DNA from: Prunus persica
Lineage: Eukaryota > Streptophyta > Magnoliopsida > Rosales > Rosaceae
Assembly (NCBI RefSeq): GCF_000346465.2
Contig: NC_034014.1
Coordinates: forward strand, 18,363,956 to 18,427,955
Length of the DNA stretch: 64,000 nucleotides
Direction of reading: 5' to 3'
Part shown: positions 48,578 through 59,934 of the stretch, one piece after another
How positions within the stretch are numbered: position 1 is the stretch's first letter
Layout: every line of letters begins with the position of its first letter
The notes under the pieces: generated by a model
The model's input: the letters and a program-made list of their open reading frames with translations, nothing else
What the model was told of the DNA's origin: nothing
The model's database searches: none
Translations under genes and position numbers: made by a program

Positions 48578-48888
48578 TTTTACAGACAAAACTGCAAGTG
48601 AAAATATTTCAGGAAAAGATTAAGAACACAAACGACGGTTATTAATAAAATACGACGTATGATATGATTTTAAACGACGCAATGAAATAATCTCAGACGT
48701 AATAAATGTTTAAAACCAAGGTAATTAAACAACGACGAAATAATATAAAATAAGACGTAATAATAACTTATTACGTCGATATTTACCGGACGACGTGATA
48801 ATTAACTATAAACGACGAAATATTTATATAACGTCGTGGTATTGATGTTCACACGATGTCAATAGTAATATACCGTCGTCTATATAAG

Positions 48889-49190
48889 GATCCAAAACCC
48901 TTCTTTCTTTCTCTGTGAATGTTTGATTGCAGATTTGATTTTTCTGAACCATGGTTTTTGTTTTCTAATTTGATAAAATACAAGGCCAAGAAAGAAAGTT
49001 TTGGAATCTTATATAGACGACGGTATTTTAATATGACGTCGTGGTATTAACATTCACACGACGTAAAACAATAAGATACTGTCGTCTATATTAGATACCA
49101 ACCCTACTTTCTTTTTCTTTATATTTTATCAAATTAGGGAAAAACAAAAACCATTGTTCAGAGAAATCAAATCTGCAATTAAACAAGCAA
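48889..49190. repeat. Palindromic arms within the CACTA
   Basis: TTGATTGCAGATTTGATTT and GGTTTTTGTTTTCTAATTTG (about 48926-48972) reappear inverted at about 49130-49180. Both arms also carry ACACGA and CGTCGTCTATAT direct repeats. The left arm holds a copy of an intron acceptor-like TTGATTGCAG. Confidence 0.65.
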
Positions 49191-50057
49191 ATAAAAAAAA
49201 GACTATAATTTCAAAAACAACTTTGTCAATTTTCAGACGACGCTAGAACGACTGACGAACCGTCGTGGTCTACATATTTAACCACGTAAATAAGAAGCTA
49301 CCGTCGTCTTATTTAGTTGAGGTAGTTGTCTTCAAAGTTGGAAAGAAGTAAAATGATTTTGGCCAGAAAAAAGGTAAAAAGATTTTTCAAACAAAAAACG
49401 TATGAGCATGCAAAACAGCAACCAAAATAGTGAAAATGAAAGCTTACCTTTTGCGTGCAATGAAAGCAAGAGGAAGACGATGTTTAAGTTCAGAGACGAC
49501 GAAGAAGACGAGAGGAAGACGATGAGATACTCTGACAGTGCTCTGACAAGGAAAAAAGTCAAAAAGTTTTCTCTGGGAGATTGAAATTTTTAATCGGGTT
49601 TGGAAACAGTGCATGTGTAAGTCAGGTAGACGAAAAGTTGCTTACATATAAAACCATTTCAAAAAAATAATACGGCGGTTACATATAACTACGACGTATA
49701 AATTACAAAATACGACGGTACATTTAACTTCGGACGTGGTAAATAAATACGACAGTAGTGTTGTAGGTACTGTCGTCGTAAACTCAAAAATTAAAGTACA
49801 TAAGTAATAACTCGCGTCATGGTAGATTATTTAACACGTCGTTTTTATTAATGTACTGACGTGGATTTCTGTAATATACGTCGGTCATACCGACGTTGAT
49901 TTTACAATTTAAACGGTAGTTTTTTTGTAAGGACCGCCGTTGGTTTTAAAAATTTATTCTATAAATTTGTCGCTTTCATTTATTTTCGGTTTACATTTAG
50001 GGTTCCAAGTTCTTCCTCTCTCAGAGACTCTGTCTCTCACATCTCAAAGACAATAAT

Positions 50058-50467
50058 TTGGATGTCTTTCTCAAAGAGAAATTGAGCTTACTCGCATCAA
50101 ATATATGTCCACAAGAAGAAGCTTGTCAACTAGCCTTCTCACTTCCTTGATCAAGCCTGATAGGACACTTAGTGCTTCTGAATACTCCTTGCTTTCCAAC
50201 AAAAGAGATGCAAGCCTGGCCTCCACTCGCTGTCGAAGGAAAGTTCGCTTCTCAGGGAAATCTGAAGATCAGATGTGCCTGATCTTCTGCTTGATTTTCT
50301 TGGCTAAGAAGATCCGTCAGATTTGTGATAGCCTCTTCCTTTATCCGTAGAGCTTCAGAAGAAGAAGATGGGTTTCAAGAATGCGATAAAGAATAGAAAT
50401 GGCTTCAGATGGCCTCTAAAGCATGAGCAATCGAATCAGTAGTTGCTGGGAGATATGATGAAGACAT
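50058..50467 (-). pseudogene. Captured fragment of 26S proteasome subunit RPN6/PSMD11
   Basis: Minus-strand reading from ATG 50467 gives MSSSYLPATTDSIAHALEA, then SEAISILYRILE, SSSEALRIKEEAITNLTDLL and SQENQAEDQAHL. After an internal gap it gives EKRTFLRQRVEARLASLL, ESKEYSEALSVLSGLIKEVR and KLLLVDI. A one-base shift then leads to SKLNFSLRK. This is the order of RPN6, a lid scaffold subunit of the proteasome. Two deletions, the missing segment between AEDL and EKRTF, and a frameshift leave no functional product. About 40 bp of 5' sequence before the ATG, including TTTCTGCAG, seem to have come along. It is surrounded by ACGACG motifs, so the CACTA captured it. Confidence 0.88.
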
Positions 50468-52168
50468 TGTCAATGCTTTGAACTATACAAGTCCTGCAGA
50501 AAGGTAAAGGACCAAACTGTTAAAGAAACTAAAACAACGACGGTTTTCTGTTCTACCGTCGTATTTTCTTGTCGTCTATATTAAGGTAAGATGGCGGTAG
50601 ATTTATAATTACCGACGTAGATTATTTTGTTAAACGTCGTTAAGTGTAATACAACCGACGTGGATTTTATTTTTAAATTATAAATAGAGGTTTTTTTCCC
50701 GAATTCTTTCAGTTTTAGTTTTCAATTACAAAGCGTGATAAATAGATTTTTCTTTCCCGAGGAAATTTAAAATGAGGGAAATTAATGTTCTAGAATTTGT
50801 AAACTAACACGACGCAATATTACTAACCCGAGGAAATTATAAATAGATTTTGCTTTCCCGAAGAAATTTTAAATTAATTCAGTTTGAAACAACGACGGTT
50901 TTTTGTTATGCCGTCGTTTTTAACTAACACGATGCAATATTTGTTTTGCGACGTGGAATCTTTTCATTTAACGTCGTTAGGTTTAATATAACCGACGTGG
51001 ATTTGAATTTTTAAATTATGAATAGAATTTTTTTTCCCGTGACCTTTCAGTTTATTTTTCAATTATAGTGCGTTATAAATAGAGTTTTTTTTTTTCGGAG
51101 GAAATTTAAAATGAAGGAAATTAATGTTCTGGAATATATAAAGTTTCTTTTTTGGATGACAGATTTAAATAAAATAAGAATATAAAAACAACGACTGTTT
51201 TTGTATTACTGTTGTCGTTTTTCGTCGTCTTAAGTAAGACTAAGACGACGTAATATATTTGTTGAGCGACGTTGATTTGTTTTTTAAACGTCGTTAGGTA
51301 TAATATAACTGTCGTTGAAAATTGTCTCTCTGATTGCAAATTTGCAACGACGTTAGGTATAATATTTGTAGATACACAAACGCACACACATCATCAACTT
51401 CCAAAAAATTGTCTCTCTGATTGCAAATCTGTGTCATCTGTTAAGATTATGATGTGGAACAGAGTTCCATCTGGTAAGATTTCGTAACCCTTGGGATCTC
51501 AGACAAATCTGATTATGTCGGCGGTTTTCTATATAAACCGTCGTGGTTATTTCAATTCTTGTCATTAAGTAGATCTACCGACGTAGGATAAGAAAATCAA
51601 AGAAAAAAATTGTTAACAAAAATTCTTATTAAGACGACGGTTTAAATTAAAGGTACGACGTATAAAATGAATAAATACGACGTTAAATTTTATAGTACGA
51701 TTTAAAGATAACGTCGTAGAACTATACGAGAATGACGTCTATATATTTATATTTTTCGTCGTTGTACATTAATTTAATACGGCGATATTTTGTATTTTAA
51801 AGCCGTGGATTTGTTTGTAATTATACGACGTCTTATACGAAAACCTCGTCGTGTTATTTTATGAGTAAAAACGGCGGTTTTTATTGAAATCGTCGTCTTT
51901 ACTTTCTACGTCGGTCGATTCATAACTTCTGCCGTTCTTTGTTGGCTTTGATTTTACACTGCGGAAATCTGTTTCAAATAGACGTCGGTTGTTTAATTAG
52001 GTACGTTGTTATTTTTGAACAACCATTTGAATCTCCATTTTTTAGTTGTCTAAGGTGGTATTACACGACGGTGTTTTTAGAACCGTCGTCCTTTTAAAAA
52101 CCACGACGGTTTTCACTTAGACCGTCGTTGTTTTCTGGTCGTCTTTTTCACTTTTTGTAGTAGTGTCA

Positions 52169-54370
52169 CAAATATTATCAAACCATACTTTGTACATTGC
52201 AAGTACACCTCCTGCTTCTTGTTTCTTACAAAGTCATGAGTTTCTATTCCCGACAGGATTAGCCTCTACCCGTCGAATAGTGTATCGAATTCACCAAAGA
52301 ACAAACCCACTACAACAACAATATATCTATGTCATATCCACATAATATACATCAACATGCACTTTAATTAGCATCACACAATCCTTGTATAATCAAGGTA
52401 ATCATAATCAATCGCAACATCACAATCACAATTCTTTCCTTTTAAAAGAACTATTTGGTTATTACTTGACTCAAAACCTGTTCAAATTCGTTAGAAACAC
52501 AATCATAAATGTCACTTTTGGACAACATAAGTGAGAATACGCTAGACTCTCCCAACCTACAAACATTGATCTAGCTTCAAGGCACAATGCATAATCTTAA
52601 ACTTATTCACACTAATACAGCCTCGGGCATAATATGAACTCCTAAACTTATAAACACTGATACAACCTCGAGGAACAATGTGAATTCAAACCTGTACAAA
52701 CATTGATACAGCCTCGGGGCACTGTGCATACTCAAACTTACAAACACTAATACAACCTCCGACACAATGTGAACTCAAACATGTACAAACACTGATACAG
52801 CCGTAGGGCACAATGTGTACTCTACTATCCCTACAAGCTTTACGACCCTCTCTCACCGGTGTAGACACTTACTCCATCCCGACAATATATAAAATTATAT
52901 TTACTTGTAAATATGTACGTGGTCATTTATTTATGAACACCACCATGCCATCACAACATCCCAATCAAATATACATGACCACTCACAAATAATTTCAACT
53001 ATGAACATCAAATGCACATAACCACAATCATAAAGCCACATAGTAGTAAATATCACAACATGTGTTTTAAGTCACAATCCAAATCTTTCAATCACAAACC
53101 AAATAGATTTACTCAACTCTCGTCCAACTTGCAAATCTTTGTAAACTCAATGAATCCTCAACAAGCCACTCAGATCCAACAGTACCTACGAGAAGTACGT
53201 AACTCAACTTAGCACAAAACTCCAAAATCTAAGATTTCAAGCCCAAATGATGAAAATGCCCTTTGGACCAATCAGGGGTCAAAGTGATTAAATCTCGTCC
53301 AAACAACTTCAAAACTATGATGTACGCACTGTCGACATCAAAACATGACCATTGACACCCATTGTCCAAAAGTCACTAATTGGGTCCTATGGGCCCCGCA
53401 TGTCCAACCGACATTCTAAAAATCCGTCTCGGGCCCATGACCTCAAATTTCGCATCCCGTTGCGCCAATGGACTCTAAATAGTCCCAACATCATCTTGCA
53501 TCAATTTGGGCCCGAATCAACGGTCAGATCATTCTAGATCACACTATCACGCACGATCGAACAGTGATCACTCGCTTAACTTCAAAACACAATAACTTAA
53601 GACCAATCTGAACCTACAGACTCCTCTCAACACCAGCTACAATATATATAAAATTAGAGACGATCCAATGTTTCGATCATCTTTGATCCAACGGTACAAC
53701 TTCAGAGGCTCCGATCATCGTTAAATGACAGGATCTTAACCACCCGAGAACACCACTGCACTCAACCAGTGGCAGATCTAGAAATTTTCTCTTTGGGGTC
53801 AATGTATAAAAGCTCGCAAATTTTTTAAATAACTCTACAATGCATCATATTAACATTAACCAATCTACAAAGATTGAACACCTAAAGTAAGCAACATTAA
53901 ACTTATCACCCTACAAGCAACCATTAATGTAGTGTATTGAGAAAGAAAATTATGTAAAAACCCCAATAATTACTTAATGAAAACAGTTAAGAAAATTAAC
54001 ACAAAAACAAAAACTAGCACAAAAACTCAACCAATTAACCAAGAAACAACCATCTTTAATATTTAGTTAAAGCATACAAAATGTATTCAAACTAATCAAA
54101 ATAAAAGCTCAAGAATATAACCAATGAAGAAAACTTTGCACATACAATAATCATTATTAATTAATGAAAGTATAAAGAAAGTAGGATAGGATTTATGCTC
54201 CAAAGGAGGTTCGAACCCCTTACCTCCTTACTGTAAACAAACCCTTGAACCATTGAAGTACAAACTTTCGTTCTTTGTTTTCTTGGTGAAATAAGGGGGA
54301 CACCCCTAGAAAACAATAATTAAACACTGCACATGAGTCGAGGCAAGAGCCCCATCAAATAAGCAAATTT
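52169..54370. other. Gene-free repeat region right of the CACTA
   Basis: This region contains a 54-bp tandem repeat block (52556-52812), then an LTR-like AT/CA-rich tract with GATCCAATGTTTCGATCATC and CTCCGATCATCGTT. From about 53769 comes an element starting CAGTGGCAGATCTAGAAATTTTC that extends to about 54310. It includes a minus-strand B-box-like GGTTCGAAC (54207). No ORF has recognisable homology. Confidence 0.5.
52556..52812 (-). repeat. About 54-bp tandem repeats, five degenerate copies
   Basis: Units contain TACAAACATTGATACAGCCTC, GGGCACAATGTG and AACTCAAAC. Copies start near 52558, 52605, 52648, 52694 and 52737-52786. They differ by several substitutions and small indels. Confidence 0.8.
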
Positions 54371-54374
54371 CCTA

Positions 54375-54780
54375 GTCCAGATTATAACTCCAATTTGCCA
54401 AACAATCCGCAACACAATTCTTTTCCCTGTAAATGTGGACAAGGTGACAATTTCCAATTTGTCTCATGAGATCACAACAACTATGCACCAAAGCAGCAAG
54501 ATGATGACATTACAATGAATTGATTTGTTGAACAAGTGAGACAACAACAACAACAATATCTATTTAAATAGCAAGGTTAGTGATACCTTTCTCAACAGTA
54601 AGCTTTAGACCAAAACATAGACCCCAAACCTCAGCCTCTAGGATATGACCTTGGTCCAAATTCAAGGAAAAACCGGCAATCTAGTCACCTGAGGAGTCCC
54701 AAATAACACCTCCTGCTCCAATAATATTAGTGGCAGCCCTTCTAGAACCATCCACATTCAGAATAAGGTGGCTAATTGTA
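54375..54780 (-). pseudogene. LINE-type RNase H (RVT_3-like) domain relic
   Basis: Minus-strand translation gives LNVDGSRRAATNIIGAGGVI, then SLNLDQGHILEAEVWGL, then HIYREKNCVADCLAN near the end. The catalytic pattern Asp (NVDGS), Glu (LEAEVWGL) and Asp (CVADCLA) is visible. At least three in-frame stops interrupt it (after DSSGD, NLAI and INSL). No RT domain is attached. Confidence 0.75.
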
Positions 54781-55093
54781 GGAGGTTCCCAAGCCAAAAA
54801 AAACATGTATTCTGTCAAGTTTCATGCAAAAGCCATTAGCAACTTTAGCCCACTCAACAACTGCAATAAAAATGGTTTTCTTGGGATTAAAATACTTATC
54901 CACTTCAACATTAAAAATCTGTTTGTTATACCAATTCCAGATATACTAACATGTAATGACAACCATAGCTAAAATTCTCCCTCGTAGGGCATGACTATAT
55001 AATGTAATGCAATAAAGCTTATCCTATATGACTAATCAATAGAAAATAAAAGATATACAAATAAAAATTCATAATAAATATGCAACTCATCAC

Positions 55094-56465
55094 CTGTAAG
55101 ACAACACCCACATCAAGAAAGCACTCTTTCCTTTGTATCCTGCAAAATTGAAATATAAATGTTTTAGATGCATAACAAAATAGCAAATCCAAATTCTTTC
55201 ATAGTATCAAACCTACATCAATTACCAAAATCCAAGTTTTGCGTTTCCACTCTCAAGGTAGTACAATTTGACTATTACTGCAGATTGATCTTCTCTTACA
55301 CATCTGGAATGACCATAAAAGGAGAATCAAAATCTTTATAACAAACCTTAAATCTATTCACAATAAAGTTGAATAATAATTTTCATCCCATTTACATGCA
55401 AAGGGTTACGATCATAATGTAAGTTTGATTACATATTTGTTATAATGACTTGTTATGAGTGGGATAAAGAACCAAACCTTATTTCAATTGCTTTATCAGT
55501 AAATCCTATTCCTCAATCACAAAATGATTTTTTCACCAAACTTATTGGCTGGAAGACAAGAAGAAAATCAAGTAGAGCTATTCATTATGCTTCCCCCAAA
55601 ACAATTTTTTATGCATCAAAATCCATCAAATTTGTTGCCTTGCACATAGTTTCGCTTTGGTACTATATGGAGACGAGCAACTCTCTCAATCCCATTTACA
55701 ATGAAGTACCTATAACAGATTAACAAAAATTAAAATAAAAGAAAATTCAGAAAATAAATAGGAAAAACTAAAATGAAAAAGGATAGCGCAGCTAGCAAAT
55801 ACAGGGCATATGATAAAATGATAAGCAAAAGAGAAATAAAAAATACTCACCCTCCTATTTCTCCCATTTATGATGACTCTTCTTTTAAGAAAATTAGCTT
55901 ATTGAGATTAGCACCTCTTAAGTTGCAACACTTTGACTGCATTGTCAAACAAATCAGAAGAGGATTCAACACCCCAAAACACACACCCTCCATGCTTATT
56001 CTTATGGGGTGTACCCAGTAGGCCTCAGGACTATTCACATAATGATGCAAATATAAACTCTTCAACATGTCCAAAAAACTAAACGCCCGTTTGGTAACCA
56101 TTTCATCCTTAGTTTTTAGTTTTCACACCCTAAATTTCTAACAAAAAATGAAAACAAAAAAACAAAAATGTTTGACATGGTTTCAACCGAAAAAAAAAAT
56201 GACAATGATTTATCATGGCATCTAGTTGAAATACACTCAAATGTTTGAAGTCAACATATGATTTGTCAGCCTCGAATCAATCATATGATCCTAGATTCCG
56301 AGAACCCACCCAAAGGAAATATGAAAACAAACTTGATAAGGTTAAGGATGAAAGCAAAAGATTGTCAACCATTAGCAAGACCACCATGTAATCAAATGAC
56401 TCTATATGGGGCTTAAAGAGCTCCTGCAAGTGGTCCAACCCGATAGCAGATTGCTCTTCGGACAT
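55094..56465 (-). pseudogene. NRPA2 (RNA polymerase I second-largest subunit) pseudogene, 5' part
   Basis: From ATG 56465 on the minus strand: MSEEQSAIGLDHLQELFKPH followed by IESFDYM; a diverged exon with MQSKCCNLRGANLNKLIFLK (about 55868-55990); YFIVNGIERVARLHIVPKRN (about 55720-55640); GIGFTDKAIEIR (about 55510); CVREDQSAVIVKLYYL and NAKLGFW (about 55304-55225); QRKECFLDVGVVLQ (about 55140-55094). This is the N-terminal order of the Pol I beta-like subunit, with exon-intron structure kept. Stops and frameshifts occur after the PKRNY exon and after GSLSHS. An hAT-like MITE end lies near 56085. The continuation is on the plus strand 17 kb away. Confidence 0.78.
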
Positions 56466-57130
56466 CTTTTTCACCTTCCTATGCTTGTCGGTGAAATGAA
56501 TCAATCTGTTTCAGTGCATAAGCGAAGAAAGAAGTAAGAAAGAAAAGAAAGGTTAAAGAGAGATTCACTATTATACCCAATATAGGAGTCCAAATTATAA
56601 AAAAAATCTAAAAACATACCCAAAGCCCATTTACAACGTAACAAAAAGGCTTTTAACTTCTTTTAAATTACAAAACTATCATTCATTTCTTAACAAACTC
56701 AACCCCAAAATCTCATTAAAAAAAACCCAAAACACTCAATAGGGCATCGAAGTAATTTAATAATCAAAATTAAATTCAATAGGTCCAGCTGTCATTTTTT
56801 GGGTTTTTTTTTGGTATGTTTATAAAAATTAAATAGTATAGGTTTATTTATAGTTTTAGTGCTAAGAATGGGTATATGACTAAATATCTCTTTGTTTAAT
56901 GGCTTGTCGGGGAGACGAAGTTCTAATGGCGGTGCAACGTAGGCCGTCCAATAGCGACAAAAATATAAAAGAACGGTTCAGATTGCGTAAAACGAGAACA
57001 AAAAACGACATGTCGTTTGACACAAATGACCAGAAGCATGAGATGGACTCAACTCAACTAATCCAGATCATGCGTCGACACGTCAGCCCATCTCGTCCGT
57101 TCAATCCGCTCCTCTAGCACCACGTGAATG
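56466..57130. other. Region upstream of the NRPA2 pseudogene, no gene recognised
   Basis: AT-rich sequence. A 72-codon open frame at 56899-57117 (MACRGDEVLMAVQRRPSNSD...) has unusually high GC for the area but no recognisable domain. Confidence 0.4.
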
Positions 57131-58926
57131 AGGAGGATTGTGCCATGCGCACTTATTTTTTAAAAAAATGTTTCTAATTTACATAATTTCTAAAATTCAG
57201 TAAAATACCTTTCATATGTGGTTATGACATTGCTTGTTTCTAATTTTTAAACATTGAGGACAATGTTCATTTCTAGGTTGGGGGGTATTGGATTTTGGCA
57301 AGTAAATTTGGTTATTCTTAAATTTTTTTAAAATATTTTTGCTTTTTATTTATTTATTATTTATTTGAGTCTTATTTTATTTTTGAGTCACTTTCCAAAC
57401 ACATATGATGAGATTGTGATCAATGTTTGCATGACTTAAATGAAAATTGGATTTCATTTTATTTAATTATTTTTTAAAATAATATATTAATAAAATTTGG
57501 CATTGTTCTAGCATGATATGTTTGAAACCTTCTTTACACTTGCCATTTGTTTCATAATTTTCCAATTAAAGGATTTGCATGATCCAAAGAATTGTATCAA
57601 GCATAAATTAGACTCATATAACCAACCATATAAAGTGAGCTTTTGAGCCTTATCCTTCAATTCATGAGTGTTATGCACAAACTCTTATTTTCTTGTCATC
57701 TAAGTTGGTGTTTGATCTCATTATTCATTGATTTGGTTGAGCACTTAAAAGTCATTCATTCTTATGCAATTTAATTACATGACATTTAAGAAATGATATT
57801 AAGGCTCTCTTTGGATTGTTTGTGCATTTCAAACTAACCATATGCATGCTTAAGCATGATTTTCCATTGTTAACCATTTTGAGCCTACATGTAAACCTTT
57901 TCTTTGATTTAACCAATTATATTTCCTCGCCTTAGCATGAAAAACAAGTATTTACCTTTCTAAGGAACCCATGAGCATTAATTGGGATGTTGTTTTCATA
58001 CTAAGTTTGGGAAGGGGTGTTACTTTTTGGAAAAAAAAAAATTCACACATTTGGTGAAAGAAAAGAGAAAAGTTGTGATTAAGTGGTGGTTGAATGAAAT
58101 TTCATTTTTGGGTTCTTTATTAGCCTCAAAATAAATTGGCGTTTGATCAATTAAAAGAATGGAGGTATAAGGAGTTTTGATCATGTAAAAAAATAAAAAT
58201 AAAAAGTCTAATCGTGATGCCTCAAAGTCTTGAAAACAATTGTTTTATGCTCTTACATTGTGAGTTCCTTGGACTTTGTATTATCCATACCTTTCATTTC
58301 ATACTCACCTTACACCCTTGGCCCCATTACAACCTATGCTAAAGACCTAAATTGATTAAATGTGAAGTGGTTGAATTTCATTCATTTTCCTACTTTTGTT
58401 TGGCATCCTTCTTAAGATCATATTAATGCAAGTTCTTCATCCTTCTATTTCGAGTTAAGTCATTTATGGTTTAACTCTAATCTCATGTTTATAACTGAGT
58501 GATGCATTGTAGCACTCCCCTGACTAATTCATTTGTAAGAGGACAACTTTGGTAAGATTTAAAGTTGAATTTGTGCTTTGTATGATTTTTGAAATTGTTT
58601 GTAAACCAAGAGTGGGGAATTTGTTGCATTTGGCTATCACACTACTACACCTTGAGCATGTTATGTTTTGAACTTTGCCGCTTTGTGAATGATGTCTAAA
58701 ATTGAGATTTTATTGTTAAAACTTTTGAGTCATGTGCATGAGTCGTTTCTCTTCGGAAAATGTTGGGAAAGATTGTTTTGAGTTTTTTGTTTTATTTTTG
58801 TTTTTATCTTGCTTTAGTTTTTGCTTTGTTAGTTCTAAAAAATAATTATTATTATAACCACGCAGAAAGAGAGGAAATAAGAAAGAGAAAAGAGAGAAAA
58901 AGGAAGAAAAAGGAAGCATAAAGAAA

Positions 58927-59559
58927 ATGTCGTATTCCGTCCCATCTTTTCTAGATCTTAACCTAGCTCCATCAACACAGACATGGGGACAAGGAGTTGC
59001 ACTGGTCTGGACGCTCTACTTTGCTTCCTCGCGAGGACCAGTGACAGTAAACGACTCGTTACTCATTGACAATGAAGTTGCCATTGGAGTTGCGAAGAGT
59101 TTGGTGACTCCTAGGGATGTGAGCATACTGGGAACGAGAGATGACAACCGGTTAGTGAGCGACGTCGTGGTACTGAGCGTGCAAAGTGCGGCATCTATCG
59201 CAAGTATGGGGCATCGCCTCATTGCGAAATCTTCTGAGGTGCAAATACTGAGAGCTCAGTTGGTGGCAGAGCAGAATTTGGTTGATGACTATCAGCGTGA
59301 CATCAAAAGAGTGAAAAAGAATAAGGCAAAGACAGCAGAGGAGAACCAACGCCAGCTTCAAATACTGCAGGAAGAAAACGAAAGGCTATCAAAGATGGTA
59401 GATTCTTATTCTAAAGGCATGCAAAAATACCTGGAGGCCTTGGAGAACCCAGGGAAGCACAATCAAGATCACGAGACAAGTTTTGTTCAAGCTAAGAGAG
59501 TGATCTTTGGGAGCTCAAGTGATGAGCCCCAAGAAGCGGTGCGTGAAAGGCCGAGATAG
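58927..59559 (+). CDS. Coiled-coil ORF in the gypsy 3' region, function unknown
   Basis: An intact frame of 210 codons starts MSYSVPSFLDLNLAPS. From about residue 105 on it is a Gln/Glu/Lys-rich coiled coil (RAQLVAEQNLVDDYQ, RQLQILQEENERLSKMVDSY), ending in an acidic/basic tail. Composition is much more GC-rich than the flanks. It lies between two polypurine-like tracts, so it looks like an accessory ORF of the retroelement. I do not recognise a catalytic domain; structural (gag- or env-position) roles are only guesses. Confidence 0.55.
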   Translation: MSYSVPSFLDLNLAPSTQTWGQGVALVWTLYFASSRGPVTVNDSLLIDNEVAIGVAKSLVTPRDVSILGTRDDNRLVSDVVVLSVQSAASIASMGHRLIAKSSEVQILRAQLVAEQNLVDDYQRDIKRVKKNKAKTAEENQRQLQILQEENERLSKMVDSYSKGMQKYLEALENPGKHNQDHETSFVQAKRVIFGSSSDEPQEAVRERPR

Positions 59560-59934
59560 GAGATCAAGAAAGCCAAACTAAAGGCTATTATTGTGGAATC
59601 AAAAAGCGCTCCATGATGATGATAAAGAAGAAGTTGTTGTTGTTGTTGTATTATTTGTTTCTTTTTTTTTTTAGGACTAACAAAGTCTAATAAGTTTTCT
59701 AACCACTTTGTTCTGTAGAATCAGTAAAATGTTTGTGGGTATCGTATCTGTTAAACCTTCAGGAGACACAACTCCTCCTACTAGGGATGCCTAGAGGTAT
59801 AAAGGCTTGTTGCATACACTCAATGCAATCGAGTTACCTGCAAAAGTGGTCTAATTAACTTCTTATTTTGTTTTTATCTTTGTTTTCCTTTTGTTTTGCT
59901 CGAGGACTAGCAAAATCTAGGTTTCGGGGTATTT

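Larger units (their letters stand above)
38806..52165. mobile_element. Complete CACTA (En/Spm) transposon, 13.36 kb
   Basis: The left end is CACTACTACAAAAAAGC (38806) and the right end is its inverse, TTTTTGTAGTAGTG (to 52165). TCA flanks both ends (38803-38805 and 52166-52168), giving the 3-bp target duplication expected of CACTA elements. Inside, on the minus strand, are a TNP2 remnant (40372-42135), a transposase-like/Ulp1 gene (44650-48577) and an RPN6 fragment (50058-50467). Subterminal and internal non-coding DNA is packed with ACGACGG/CCGTCGT motifs. With TNP2 broken it cannot be autonomous, but its ends could still respond to a related transposase. Confidence 0.95.

Noticed and set aside
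55445..55723. 92-codon plus-strand ORF
   Set aside because: It is opposite the NRPA2-like exons on the minus strand, which explain the sequence better.
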